Shown here in pieces: positions 21,383 through 30,779 of a stretch of DNA of 64,000 bases. How positions within the stretch are numbered: position 1 is the stretch's first letter; every line of letters starts with the position of its first letter. The stretch comes from CAWJKP01 sp963843465 (lineage in GTDB: Bacteria > Planctomycetota > Planctomycetia > Pirellulales > Thermoguttaceae), in NCBI GenBank assembly GCA_963843465.1, contig CAWJKP010000009.1:62001-126000 (forward strand), written 5' to 3'. The notes under the pieces were generated by a model. It did no database searches, had not been told where the DNA came from, and saw nothing but the letters and a program-made list of their open reading frames with translations. The translations under genes were made by a program, and so were the position numbers.

Positions 21383-22255
21383 TGTTCTCGTTTGTGCCGC
21401 GTTGCCAGGCACTGTAGGGCTTCGCAAAGTAGATCCGCAGTGCGGCTTCAACCTCCAACCGCTCATGCTCGGCAAACTCCTTGCCGTTGTCCAGCGTCAG
21501 GGTCTTCCGCAGGGTCTTGGGTGTGGTCGCATACTTTTGCGCGGCGGCTTGGCGGACGGTCGCTGCCTGTAAGTTGGGGACCTTGGCCAGCAACAAGTAT
21601 CCCGATTTTCGCTCCACGAGCGTTACCGCTCCGCCACGGCGATTGGCACCTACGATCGTATCCCCCTCCCAGTCGCCGAAGCGACTTCGCCGATCGACGA
21701 CCGAGGGGCGTCCCTCGATACTCACGCTGGCAGGGAGCCGCCCCCGGTTTTCCCGGTCTTGCCGCTTTCGCCCCAGGCGTCGCAGATGACGCTGCCAGTG
21801 TTTGCCCGCGGCCTCCTCGGCACGAATCCAGGTGTAAATCGTCTGGTGCGAAATCTGCCGCCGCCGATCGCTCGGAAAATCGCTACGCGCAGCGTCCTTC
21901 GATCTCGTCGGGGGACCACCGCCAACGCAACCGCCTAGTGACATACTTACGCACATCCGGTCGATCCATCTTGGCCACCCACGGCCGCTCACTCCGGCGT
22001 CGCTCGGCCTTCCGCTGGGCAGCCACCGCCCAGTAACCGTTGCGGCTGCGGTTACGTCGCAGTTCGCGGGAGACCGTGCTCTTGTCGCGGCCCAGTCGCT
22101 CGGCGATTCGAGTCTGCGATTTTCCGTCCCGGTGCATGTGGGCTATGATTTCACGCTCAGAGCGGTAGGTCCACAGGGCATCGCGATTGCGGCCCCATCG
22201 GCACCTTCGGGGCATGGCCGCATCGGTGACCAAATGGCGCTGCTCTTGCTGCCGC

Positions 22256-22723
22256 TCACGCCCCTGCAAGCCAGGTCTGTACAATCGCATCGTAGACCCT
22301 CTTGGCAACCACTTGGCTCATGTATTGCTCCAGCGACGTTAGCAGCGGCGGCAGCGGCGAGACGAAACCGAACACGCCCGCCTCGTCGGACTGATCGTCG
22401 GGGTCGTTGCTCACCCATACCTTGATCGTGCGGTCGTCCCGTTTGAAGATCCGCTTCAAAGTGACTTCATAGGTGAAGGCATCGGTCTGCTGCAACGCCT
22501 CGATGATCATCACCGCCCACAGCTTTACGGCCTCGCGGCGGGACTTGGTCTGCTTGCCTTTCCTTTTCGCCTGTTTTACCGTGGGGTAGGTGACCCACAG
22601 GTGAAGTTCCTTGTCCGCAAGCGATCCGGGCGACTCTCGTACAGGCCCGTGGAGGTTGGATCGCGCGAGCTTGACCTGTTCCTCGTCGGACCAAGTGCAT
22701 GAATGGAATCTAGGCAATCTCAT
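22256..22723 (-). CDS. Hypothetical protein
   Basis: This 155-residue open frame contains a Lys/Arg-rich centre (VKQAKRKGKQTKSRREAVKL), then LWAVMIIEALQQTDAFTYEV and LKRIFKRDDRTIKVWVSND. I do not recognise a family. It ends just upstream of the 5' end of the IS30 transposase on the same strand and may have been truncated or fused there. Codon use looks coding-like, but no ribosome-binding site stands out, so the start is uncertain. Confidence 0.4.
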   Translation of the reverse strand: MRLPRFHSCTWSDEEQVKLARSNLHGPVRESPGSLADKELHLWVTYPTVKQAKRKGKQTKSRREAVKLWAVMIIEALQQTDAFTYEVTLKRIFKRDDRTIKVWVSNDPDDQSDEAGVFGFVSPLPPLLTSLEQYMSQVVAKRVYDAIVQTWLAGA

Positions 22724-23086
22724 CAGCGTGCCCTCGCGGAAGGCGCTTTATTCTGCGAGACCGGCTTGTACTCATACCAAATCGGCGAGCCGGGACTCGG
22801 CAGGTGGTGGCTGCAAGGTACGTCTTGGGCGTGAGGTGGAGTGGTATGCGGCGTGCGGCCTGGTGGCTGCTGCGGTTGGCGCGATGCCCAGCCGTGCAGA
22901 TGGTGTTCCACCCGCGTCAGGATCGCGCAGGCTAGTGTACCGAAACCGCAGACGGTTGAGAATAGTTGCGATGATCGTCATCGGAGCGACCCGATATGCG
23001 TGCGTCCCAGGACTTGGATCGTTGCTATGCCATGCGGCGCAAGGCACCTTACGGCCCCGGACATTCGCGGTAAGTAATCTCTGGAT
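22724..23086. other. Intergenic stretch without recognisable gene
   Basis: About 360 bases between the hypothetical gene and the ECF sigma gene. I found no frame with convincing protein similarity, no tRNA and no clear terminator. It could hold degraded coding sequence, since open frames overlap on both strands. Confidence 0.5.
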
Positions 23087-23752
23087 TCACGTGCCGAGCG
23101 CTACCGCCTCGCGGAGACGGTCGTGGAGGGCTGCTTGCAGCCTTGCGACTGCCATGTGGACCCGACTCTTCACGGTCCCCACGGGGATTCCCAGCGACTC
23201 GGCTGCGTCCTGGTACCTCATACCCTGGTACATAACCAAGATCAGTGATTGCTTCAGCCGGTTGGGGAGTTTGTCGATGGCCGCCTGAATCGTCTCGCGT
23301 GTTTCGGCTGAATCCACCTGCGCGTCCGGATCTGGCTCATTACCGGGCAGCAGGTCCTGGAGTGGCCGCAAGGCGTCGCTCGAACCGTCGCTATAAGCCG
23401 CGACGTTGAGGCTGATTGCCTTGTGCCGGCGATTCGAGCGCAGCAGATCAATGGCCTGGTTGGTGGCAATCGCGTAGAGCCAAGGGCGGACCGCCTGGGC
23501 TGCGTCGTACTGACGGCACTTACGGTGTACCTGGAGAAACGTCCCCTGAAAGGCGTCCTCAGCCAGTCCAGCGTCGCCTAGGTAGTTTCGGAGATAGGTG
23601 TAGAGTTTCCGTTCGTAACGCCGGACAAGCTCTTCGAACGCCCTGCGATCGAACTGGTTGGCATAGGTCAACAACAGGTCTTCATCCGTCCGTGTCGAAC
23701 GGTCATCGGATGGTGGATTCTTGTGCGATGCCTTCGTGGCAGTCTGGTTCAT
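23087..23752 (-). CDS. ECF-type RNA polymerase sigma factor
   Basis: This protein of about 221 residues has sigma region 2 (FEELVRRYERKLYTYLRNYL, AEDAFQGTFLQVHRKCRQYD, VRPWLYAIATNQAIDLLR) and region 4 (LPNRLKQSLILVMYQGMRYQ, then GIPVGTVKSRVHMAVARLQ). Region 3 is missing, as in extracytoplasmic-function sigma factors. The start ATG at 23752 overlaps the stop of the preceding sigma-70 gene (ATGA) with GGAG in reach. An alternative start at 23770 lies further upstream in frame. No anti-sigma gene with a zinc motif is visible next to it. Confidence 0.9.
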   Translation of the reverse strand: MNQTATKASHKNPPSDDRSTRTDEDLLLTYANQFDRRAFEELVRRYERKLYTYLRNYLGDAGLAEDAFQGTFLQVHRKCRQYDAAQAVRPWLYAIATNQAIDLLRSNRRHKAISLNVAAYSDGSSDALRPLQDLLPGNEPDPDAQVDSAETRETIQAAIDKLPNRLKQSLILVMYQGMRYQDAAESLGIPVGTVKSRVHMAVARLQAALHDRLREAVALGT

Positions 23753-25248
23753 GATCGTTTCCTGCTCCAATTGACCGAAGAGCTTTTTTTCCAGTCCGAG
23801 GCACTCAGACCTGGTTCGCCGGGAGGAAGGGGGAGGGGCTTGGAAGGCGGGCAGGTTTGGAGGAAATGGGGCCCTTCCAGGAATGGCACCAGCTTCTTGG
23901 CCAGCGTGGGCTGACGCAGCTTCTTCATGGCCGCCTGCTCGATCTGGCGGATCCTTTCGCGAGAGACCTGGAGCATTTCGCCGATGTCCCGCAAGGTCCT
24001 CGCCCGGCCGTCGTCGAAGCCGAAGCGTAGCCGGATCACCTCCCGCTCGCGCGGATTGAGCCCAGCGAGGCTCCGGTCCAGCCGGCGACGCAGCGCATCG
24101 CTGTCCATCCGCTTCCAGGGATTATCCTCCCGGGTATCGCAGATAAAATTGCTGAGTTCGGAATCGGCCGTGTCAAGGCACGGTTCGTCAAGCGGTAGGA
24201 GATCGCGGTCAATCCGCAAGAGCGACTCCGTTTCTGGTGGCGAGAGCCCAGCGGAGCCGGCCAACTCTTCGAGGTTCGGCTTGGCTCCGTTTTTCTGGAG
24301 CAGTCGCTGCCCGGCGGCACGTATGCGGCTGAGTTTTCCCGCCGCGCCGGCCGTGATGCGGAAACTGTGGCCCTGGTCGAGAAGGAACCGCAAAATGGCC
24401 TGGCGGATCCACCACGTGGCGTAGGTGGAGAGCCGGGTGCCCCTGCGGATGTCGAACTTCTCTACGGCCCGCATTAAGCCCACGTTCCCTTCCTGGATCA
24501 AGTCGAGGAGCTTGTTGTTTTCGGTGCAGTGGTGCTTGGCAATCGAGACGACCAGCCGCAGGTTGGGGACGACGAGCTTGTGGTAAGCGGCGTGGTACGC
24601 CTTTTGGAGTCGGCTTGTTCGGGTGAAATAGCGTTCCAGGGTGCGAGGGCTCTCCCCGGTGAGTCTCATCAGGCGGTGCAGCCGATGGCGGAGTCGGCGC
24701 CGCAGGCCCTCGGTCTCCGGCCGCGGCTGTAGGTGGGCGAGTTGCGTTCGCAGGGCCGTCATCGAGCCGGCAATTCCCCGCAGTTGGCGAAGGGACACTT
24801 CCAGATGGACCATGCGAAAACGAAGCTTTCCCACCAGGCAGGCGGCCTCCCTGCGCCGCAGCGTCAGCCGCCGCCACGTCTGACGGCGACCATCGATCGG
24901 TCGACGCTTGTCAATCGCATTGCGAAAGTCGACGCGGTTCTTGTCCAGCAGGGAGCGAAGGATGCTGGCCTGGGAGCCTGCCTGATCGGCCACGTGCCGT
25001 TTGGTCAGGCCGAGCTTGCCTGGAATCTCCAGAATACGGTCGACGCGAAGTGTCCGGTCGGACACCTTGGCGGCCATGTCCAGGGTGGCCTTCAATAAGT
25101 AATCAGTAGTCAGCATCGTTCGACAATACGCCCGGCGGGTCCGCTGAACTTCCCGGGCTACGCCCTGTTCTTCGGCCGGGGTCAAGAGCCGGGTTCGCGT
25201 GATTTCCTGGAAGTAGACGGCGAGCGTATCAGCGTTGTTGGTTTCCAT
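23749..25248 (-). CDS. Sigma-70 family sigma factor (group 2-like, with long spacer)
   Basis: This protein of about 499 residues has region 1.2 at its start (DTLAVYFQEITRTRLLTPAE), then an Arg-rich, poorly conserved spacer of roughly 190 residues. Region 2 (NLRLVVSIAKHH, LIQEGNVGLMRAVEKFD, LSTYATWWIRQAILRFL), region 3 and region 4 (LNPREREVIRLRFGFDDG, QVSRERIRQIEQAAMKKLR) follow. It ends with a Pro-rich tail. ATG 25248 (METNN) has GAGGAA upstream and is preferred over the in-frame ATG at 25272. It is coupled to the downstream ECF sigma by a 4-base overlap, an unusual pair. Target promoters are unknown. Confidence 0.9.
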   Translation of the reverse strand: METNNADTLAVYFQEITRTRLLTPAEEQGVAREVQRTRRAYCRTMLTTDYLLKATLDMAAKVSDRTLRVDRILEIPGKLGLTKRHVADQAGSQASILRSLLDKNRVDFRNAIDKRRPIDGRRQTWRRLTLRRREAACLVGKLRFRMVHLEVSLRQLRGIAGSMTALRTQLAHLQPRPETEGLRRRLRHRLHRLMRLTGESPRTLERYFTRTSRLQKAYHAAYHKLVVPNLRLVVSIAKHHCTENNKLLDLIQEGNVGLMRAVEKFDIRRGTRLSTYATWWIRQAILRFLLDQGHSFRITAGAAGKLSRIRAAGQRLLQKNGAKPNLEELAGSAGLSPPETESLLRIDRDLLPLDEPCLDTADSELSNFICDTREDNPWKRMDSDALRRRLDRSLAGLNPREREVIRLRFGFDDGRARTLRDIGEMLQVSRERIRQIEQAAMKKLRQPTLAKKLVPFLEGPHFLQTCPPSKPLPLPPGEPGLSASDWKKSSSVNWSRKRS

Positions 25249-25537
25249 GGTCGCGTTCCTCGGGCGGATCAACCGGATATCGATCTCAATGTGCCTGCTA
25301 CGTGTTTCTCCGCAAAGGCGGCTGCGGGGTGGAACCCCGGATCACCGCGATCAGGAATCGCAGGCCATAGCGGTGTTGCCGGGGTTCCTGGTTGTCGGAG
25401 GAGATTGTGGCATGTGGGAAGGGACCTCCGGGTGCCGCACCAGAATCTCGGGATGTCAACTCGTTGTTCTGCGGCACTCCGGAGGGTTCCCGTTCGCACA
25501 TGGCTTGGCTCCCTTCCGTGATCAAGGTGAGGCAGGT

Positions 25538-27061
25538 TTAGTCGTGAATCACGAGGAAACGACTCCCGTGGGACGTTCTCACCAGGAGTAAGACTCCCTT
25601 GGCCATCGACTTCTCATCCAGTGCCTTGACCAGATCGCCGGCCGTCTTCAGCGGTTTGCGGTTGGCTTCGGCGATGACCATCCCGCCGGCCAGTCCGGCA
25701 CGCTCGGCCAACTTCCCGGCAGCGACGTTCGTAATCACCACGCCGTGGTCCGCCTGGATCTCCAGTTGCTTGGCCAATTCTGGCGTGAGCGGCTGGACCT
25801 CAAGGCCCAGCTTCTCCAGTCGCGAGGTCGGCTCGCCGGCATTCTCCCGCAGGTTGCTGCCAGTTTTGTCGGCGGGCGTTTCCGCGGGGCTCGCCTTGAG
25901 GGTCATCCGCTTGCCGTCGCGGACGATGGCGACCGATGGCGTCTGACCGGCTTGGGTCTGCTCGACGGTTGCCTGTAACTCCTGTGGCGTCGCCACGGCC
26001 TTGCCGGCGAACTCGACGATCACGTCGCCCGACTTCAGGCCGGCCTTGGCCGCCGGGCTGTCCGGCGTGACTTCAGCCACCAGGACCCCTTCGTGAGACT
26101 TCAGGCCGAACTGCGTTGCCAGCTCGTGGGTCAAAGGCTGGATCATCACGCCGAGGCGAGCCCGATGCACCTCGCCGCTGGCGGTTAACTGGCCGGAGAC
26201 CCATTTGGCCAGATTGATCGGGATCGCAAATCCCACACCTTCGTTGCCGCCGCTGCTGGAGGAGATTGCCGTGTTGATCCCGATCACCTCGCCGTTGAGG
26301 TTCACCAGGGGACCGCCGCTGTTGCCGGGGTTGATGGCCGCATCGGTCTGGATGAAGTTCTCCTCCTCGGTGATGCCGATCCCGCGGCCCTTGGCACTGA
26401 TGATCCCGGCCGTCACCGTTCCTTCCAGGCCGAAGGGATGCCCTACGGCCAAGACCCAGTCGCCGACCTCGACGGCGTCGCTGTCGCCGAGCCGGGCCGC
26501 CGTGAGCTGGTCGGCCCCCTCAATTCGCACCACGGCCAGGTCGGTCTTCGGATCGGTGACGACCTTGGCGGCCTTGTACTCCCGACCGTCCTGCAATCGC
26601 ACGGTGATCTGGCCGCCGCCGCTGACGACGTGGTTGTTGGTAAGGATGATGCCCGACGCATCGATCACCAGTCCCGATCCCATTCCGCTGTGCCCGTGCT
26701 TGGGCGCCTGGTGGGGTAGACCTCTGAAGAACTTGCCAAGATCGGGCATACCCGGCGTACTCCGGCCGAAAGGCAGCTCGCCAAGCCCACTGTCGGGCGA
26801 CAAGTCCTCGCCGTCCGGCTCCTGGTCCTGCATTTTCACAGGAATGACTGATTCGCTCGTGATCAGCACGACGGCGGGCCGCACGGCCTTGACCGTGTCG
26901 CGGAAGGCTTGCGACAGCGATTGCGCAGCCCCGACCGCGGGAGCCATTGCCGGCGCCTTGGGAGTTGTCTTCTGCGTGGGTAGCGACGCCGCCACCACGG
27001 CGACCGCCAAGAGCGGCACTGCGATCGCCGTCAGGGAAACCTTTTTCCAGTCGAAACTCAT
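25538..27061 (-). CDS. HtrA/DegP-type periplasmic serine protease with two PDZ domains
   Basis: This 507-residue protein has an N-terminal signal/anchor (about residues 8-27: LTAIAVPLLAVAVVAASLP), then a trypsin-like domain with the catalytic triad visible: His in TNNHVV, Asp in TDLAVVRI, Ser in INPGNSGGPLV. PDZ1 (about residues 300-390, HEGVLVAEVTPDSPAAKAGL) and PDZ2 (after about residue 420, HGVVITNVAAGKLAERAGL) follow. It degrades or refolds damaged envelope proteins. It lies downstream of nothing obvious on its strand and next to the deleted site-2 protease gene. Confidence 0.95.
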   Translation of the reverse strand: MSFDWKKVSLTAIAVPLLAVAVVAASLPTQKTTPKAPAMAPAVGAAQSLSQAFRDTVKAVRPAVVLITSESVIPVKMQDQEPDGEDLSPDSGLGELPFGRSTPGMPDLGKFFRGLPHQAPKHGHSGMGSGLVIDASGIILTNNHVVSGGGQITVRLQDGREYKAAKVVTDPKTDLAVVRIEGADQLTAARLGDSDAVEVGDWVLAVGHPFGLEGTVTAGIISAKGRGIGITEEENFIQTDAAINPGNSGGPLVNLNGEVIGINTAISSSSGGNEGVGFAIPINLAKWVSGQLTASGEVHRARLGVMIQPLTHELATQFGLKSHEGVLVAEVTPDSPAAKAGLKSGDVIVEFAGKAVATPQELQATVEQTQAGQTPSVAIVRDGKRMTLKASPAETPADKTGSNLRENAGEPTSRLEKLGLEVQPLTPELAKQLEIQADHGVVITNVAAGKLAERAGLAGGMVIAEANRKPLKTAGDLVKALDEKSMAKGVLLLVRTSHGSRFLVIHD

Positions 27062-27086
27062 AACACGTTCCTCTTTTCTTAGGGTT

Positions 27087-27587
27087 CTAGGATCTCATCT
27101 CCACATGCGTGTACGCCAAACTCGGTTCCGGCCCCGAATCGCCGGTCATCAATTCGGCGACCAGGCGGTCGCCATGTTCATTGGCCAGTGCTCGCAAGAG
27201 CCTGGACTTCGATAGTACCCCCACGACTTTGCCGCCTTGCAGGACGGGAAAGTAGTTCTGCGGCGAGAACAACACGCCGGCAACTTCGTCGGCGCGGGCA
27301 TGTGCGGGCAGCGTCAGGACCGAACTGCACGGCTCCGGGCGAACCGCGGATGCTTCACGGGACGCTCGCAAGGTCGCCGCCGCCTCGCTCCGGGCCGCGT
27401 GGCCAAACTCGCGCAGCAACACGCACACAACCACGGCTAAAATAGAAAGGGACGCACTGACCGCCGAGACCAGAAGGGACCCGGTGGCTAGCCAGGTCAG
27501 TGCGACCCAGGCGGGTACGATCAGGAAGAACCAGTGTAGGTAAATGTCGATCCCTGAGATCCGGGCCAGCTTCCACGAGCACTTCAC
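27087..27587 (-). pseudogene. Site-2 protease-CBS protein with internal deletion
   Basis: The N-terminal part (ARISGIDIYLHWFFLIVPAW, then LLVSAVSASLSILAVVVCVL) matches M50 site-2 proteases up to the zinc motif. That motif reads LREFGHA instead of HEFGHA, so its first zinc-binding His is replaced by Arg. Directly after it the sequence jumps to a CBS-domain end (ADEVAGVLFSPQNYFPVLQ, GKVVGVLSKSRLLRALA). The second half of the protease core is missing. A GTG start at 27587 with AAGGGGAA upstream is preferred; earlier Met codons lack family similarity. Protease function is not expected. Confidence 0.75.
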
Positions 27588-27823
27588 CGTTAGATTCCCC
27601 TTCGAGACTCTCCCGACCGTTGCCAGGCCGGTTGATGCCCGCCATAATGCACACCGGATGCCAAACCGCTCGCGTTTGTCGAAAGCGGTTATTATGGATA
27701 GGAATAGGGCGGCTTTTTTCACCGGGAAGCGACCACCAGGGCACGAGGGAACCGGCCCGGGCGCGCCCCAAAAGTCCCCGTTGGGGCAAAATGCCCCAAT
27801 GGTTTTTGGTTTTGAGAGTTGCG

Positions 27824-29290
27824 ATGAGACTCACCTTCAAGCTTGTCGGCGTGTTCATGCTGGCCAACATCGCCCTGGCGGTGGTCTATGGGTATCTGGC
27901 CGTACAGCGTGAGATCCGACTGTTTCGGGAGAGCACCCACACGGAGGCCCACAGCTTGGGCAAGGCCATGGAAGGGGTGTTGGCCCAGGCGTTTCAAAGC
28001 ACCGGGCGCCAGGCGGTGTTGGAGTGTGTCCGCCGGGCCAACGCTGAAGAAGAAGAGTTACGAATTCGCTGGGTCTGGTTTGACTTGCAGCCGGGGGCCG
28101 ACGATGCCCCTTCGGCGCCTCGCGAAGAGTTGACCGCCATCTCCATCGAGCGGCACCTCACGATCGAGGCGCAAGATCCGGCGGGTGGTCGCTACCTGCA
28201 CATCTATTGGCCCGTGAAGCTTCAACCAGATCGCCCGGGCGGCCTGGAGTTCTCCCGTTCGATGGCCAAACTGGACCAGCAGGAGCGCGACATCATCCGC
28301 CGGACGGCCCTGTTGGTCGGCGAGATGGTGTTGCTCAGCGGAATACTGGCGGCCGTTCTGGGGCTTAGGTTCGTGGGGAGACCCCTGCGGCAGCTCATGG
28401 AGAAGATTCGGCGTGTGGCAGCCGGCGACCTGCAAGGCCCGGTTCACGTCGGCTCCCGTGACGAGCTGGCCGAACTGGCCGAGGGGCTGAACGGGATGTG
28501 CCAACAGTTGTCGGAGTCGCAGAGCAAGGTCCGCAAGGAGACGGCCGCCCGTATCGCCGCCATTGAGCAGCTCCGTCATGCCGACCGCCTCCAGTCAGTA
28601 GGCCGGATGGCCGCAGGCATCGCGCACGAGCTGGGGACGCCACTGAACGTCGTCTCTGGTCGGGCGGAGCTGATCGCCTCCGGGAAGCTCTCGCCAGACG
28701 AGACCCGGCAGAGTGCCGCGGCGATCAAGACGGAGGCCGCCCGGATGACGAAAATCATCCGCGAGGTCCTCGATTTTGCCCGGCCCAGCAAGCCCCACAA
28801 GGCGTCGGTAGATCTGCGGCAGGTAGCCCAACAGGCCGTGGACTTGCTGGGGCATTTGGCCGAGGAGCGGAACGTTCGGCTCTCCTTCGGGCCGGGCACT
28901 GAACTGGCGACCACGGAGGTCGACGTGGGGCAGATCCAGCAGGTGCTGATCAACCTGATTATGAATGCCGTGCAGGCTATGCCCCAGGGCGGCAAGGCGG
29001 AGGTTACCGTTGGTCGGACGACCGCCCGGCCGCCTGGCCAAGACGGTGCCGGCGAAACGACCTACTTCTCGATCGAGGTCCGGGATGAAGGCGTGGGGAT
29101 CCCCGAGGAACACCTGCCGCATCTGTTCGAGCCGTTTTTCACCACGAAGGACGTCGGCGAGGGTGCCGGCCTGGGGCTGTCGATCTCCTATGGGATCGTC
29201 CAGGAGCACGGCGGCTGGATCGACGTCACCAGCCGGCCCGGTGAAGGGAGTTGCTTCACCGTCTACTTGCCGCAAGGAGCCCCGCCGTGA
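27824..29290 (+). CDS. Membrane sensor histidine kinase, NtrB/ZraS-like
   Basis: This 488-residue kinase has an N-terminal membrane helix (about residues 5-22), an extracytoplasmic sensor region, a second helix (about residues 165-185), HAMP (RPLRQLMEKIRRVAAGDLQG) and a dimerisation domain with the phospho-acceptor GIAHELGTPLNVVSG (His about residue 268). The ATPase domain shows VLINLIMNAVQAM, DEGVGIPEEHLP and GAGLGLSISYGIV. The stop overlaps the GTG start of the response regulator (GTGA), so the two form a co-translated two-component system. The signal is unknown. Confidence 0.93.
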   Translation: MRLTFKLVGVFMLANIALAVVYGYLAVQREIRLFRESTHTEAHSLGKAMEGVLAQAFQSTGRQAVLECVRRANAEEEELRIRWVWFDLQPGADDAPSAPREELTAISIERHLTIEAQDPAGGRYLHIYWPVKLQPDRPGGLEFSRSMAKLDQQERDIIRRTALLVGEMVLLSGILAAVLGLRFVGRPLRQLMEKIRRVAAGDLQGPVHVGSRDELAELAEGLNGMCQQLSESQSKVRKETAARIAAIEQLRHADRLQSVGRMAAGIAHELGTPLNVVSGRAELIASGKLSPDETRQSAAAIKTEAARMTKIIREVLDFARPSKPHKASVDLRQVAQQAVDLLGHLAEERNVRLSFGPGTELATTEVDVGQIQQVLINLIMNAVQAMPQGGKAEVTVGRTTARPPGQDGAGETTYFSIEVRDEGVGIPEEHLPHLFEPFFTTKDVGEGAGLGLSISYGIVQEHGGWIDVTSRPGEGSCFTVYLPQGAPP

Positions 29291-30660
29291 AGCCTCGCGT
29301 CCTGATCGTCGATGATGAGCGGAGCATGTGCGAGCTGATCGAAGTGGATCTGCGGATTCGCGACTTCGCCCCCGTCTGGTTCACCGCGGCCGAAGAGGCG
29401 TTCGACGCGATCTGCCGGGAAGAATACGACGTAGTGCTGACGGATCTGCGGATGCCCGGCATGGACGGGATACGGTTCTGCTCGCGAATCGTGGCCAACC
29501 GGCCGGATGTCCCCGTAGTGGTGATGACGGCCTTCGGTAGCCTGGAGACGGCGATTGCGGCGATTCGGGCCGGCGCGTACGATTTCGTCACCAAGCCCAT
29601 CGAGATGGAACTTTTGGCCCTGATCCTTCGCCGGGCAGTCGAGCACCGGCATCTCCAGGAGAAGATCAAGTTCCTCAGCGACGCGGTGGAACGTACGGCC
29701 CGGTTCGAGGAGCTGTTGGGCGAAAGCCCGGGAATGCAGAAGCTCTACGACCAGTTGTCGAGAATCGCCGATTCCGAGGCTTCGGTGCTGATCATCGGCG
29801 AGAGCGGCACCGGCAAGGAACTCGTGGCCCGGGCGCTGCACAGCCGCAGCCGCCGGCGGGCGAAGCCGTTCGTAGCGGTCAACTGTGCTGCACTGCCCGA
29901 CGCGCTTCTTGAGAGCGAACTGTTCGGGCACGTCAAGGGCGCATTCACCGACGCCCGAAGCGACCGCAAGGGGCTGTTCGTTCAGGCCGAAGGCGGCACG
30001 CTTCTCTTGGACGAGATTGGCGAGATGCCGCTGCCGATGCAGCCGAAGCTCTTGCGGGCCTTGGAGGAGAACCAGGTCCGACCAGTGGGAAGCGAGCGGG
30101 AGATTTCCTTCGACGTGAGACTCCTCGCCACCACTAACCGGGACCTGGAAACCGCGGTTGAGGAGGGCCGCTTCCGTCAGGATCTGTTCTTCCGCATCAA
30201 CGTCATTCAACTCGAATTGCCGCCCCTCCGCTCCCGCGGGACCGATGCGCTCCTCTTGTCACAGCACTTTATCGAAGCCTTCGCCAAGCGGACAGGCAAG
30301 AATGTGGTCGGGATGTCGGAATCCGTGGCGGAGAAACTGCTGGCCTATTCCTGGCCGGGCAACGTCCGCGAGCTGCGAAACGTGATCGAGCGGGCCGTCG
30401 CGCTGACGCGCCACGACCGGCTCACGGTCGAGGATCTTCCCGAGAAGGTCCGCGACTACCGCAGCTCGCAAGTCTTCATCGGCGGCCATGACCCCAGCGA
30501 CCTGGTTCCCTTGGAGGAGGTGGAACGCCGCTATATTCTCCACGTGCTCGACTCGGCCAACGGGAACCGCACGCTTGCGGCGAGGACCTTGGGGTTGGAT
30601 CGCAAAACCCTGTACCGCAAGCTCAGTCAATACGGTGTACTGCGGGAGGGCGAGAAATGA
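29287..30660 (+). CDS. Sigma-54-dependent response regulator, NtrC family
   Basis: This protein of about 457 residues has a receiver domain (VLIVDDERSM, phospho-acceptor Asp53 in VVLTDLRMPGMDG), an AAA+ domain with Walker A GESGTGKE and Walker B LLLDEIGEM, and a Fis-type HTH (NRTLAARTLGLDRKTLYRKL). The sigma-54 contact loop reads GAFTDA rather than the usual GAFTGA. GTG at 29287 with AAGGAG upstream is preferred over an earlier Met. It is translated with the kinase and should activate sigma-54 promoters; none can be assigned here. Confidence 0.94.
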   Translation: MKPRVLIVDDERSMCELIEVDLRIRDFAPVWFTAAEEAFDAICREEYDVVLTDLRMPGMDGIRFCSRIVANRPDVPVVVMTAFGSLETAIAAIRAGAYDFVTKPIEMELLALILRRAVEHRHLQEKIKFLSDAVERTARFEELLGESPGMQKLYDQLSRIADSEASVLIIGESGTGKELVARALHSRSRRRAKPFVAVNCAALPDALLESELFGHVKGAFTDARSDRKGLFVQAEGGTLLLDEIGEMPLPMQPKLLRALEENQVRPVGSEREISFDVRLLATTNRDLETAVEEGRFRQDLFFRINVIQLELPPLRSRGTDALLLSQHFIEAFAKRTGKNVVGMSESVAEKLLAYSWPGNVRELRNVIERAVALTRHDRLTVEDLPEKVRDYRSSQVFIGGHDPSDLVPLEEVERRYILHVLDSANGNRTLAARTLGLDRKTLYRKLSQYGVLREGEK

Positions 30661-30779
30661 GGTCCTGGTGAATGACCCTTTCGGCTCCGCGGGCTAGCTT
30701 AGTCTGCCGGCTGCGAGCAACAGTCATTGACAAGCCTCTGGGTCTGCGAGTTGACGCCTGATTTTTTTGCATCGCGATT

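Larger units (their letters stand above)
19707..22215 (-). pseudogene. IS30-family transposase, interrupted and frameshifted
   Basis: The 5' part (22215 to 21383) encodes the N-terminal HTH (SQTRIAERLGRDKSTVSREL) and the start of the DDE domain (FGDWEGDTIVGAN, then TLDNGKEFAEH). The 3' part (19888 to 19707) resumes with ENTNGLVRDFFPKGTD and RPRKRLGYRTPNEVL. Between them lies the complete IS66-type element. There is also a frameshift near 21900, where EIEGR and RSDFPSDRR are in different frames. The transposase is therefore inactive by two independent lesions. Confidence 0.85.
19700..22310 (-). mobile_element. Decayed IS30-family element, split by an IS66-type insertion
   Basis: The outer element carries an IS30-type transposase gene on the minus strand, cut in two by the nested IS. 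Its C-terminal end is near 19707, and the likely terminal repeat there reads GTCAAGTCTCAATTGCAACT. I could not find a matching inverted copy on the other side, where the N-terminus fades out around 22215-22310, so that end is degenerate or deleted. Confidence 0.7.
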
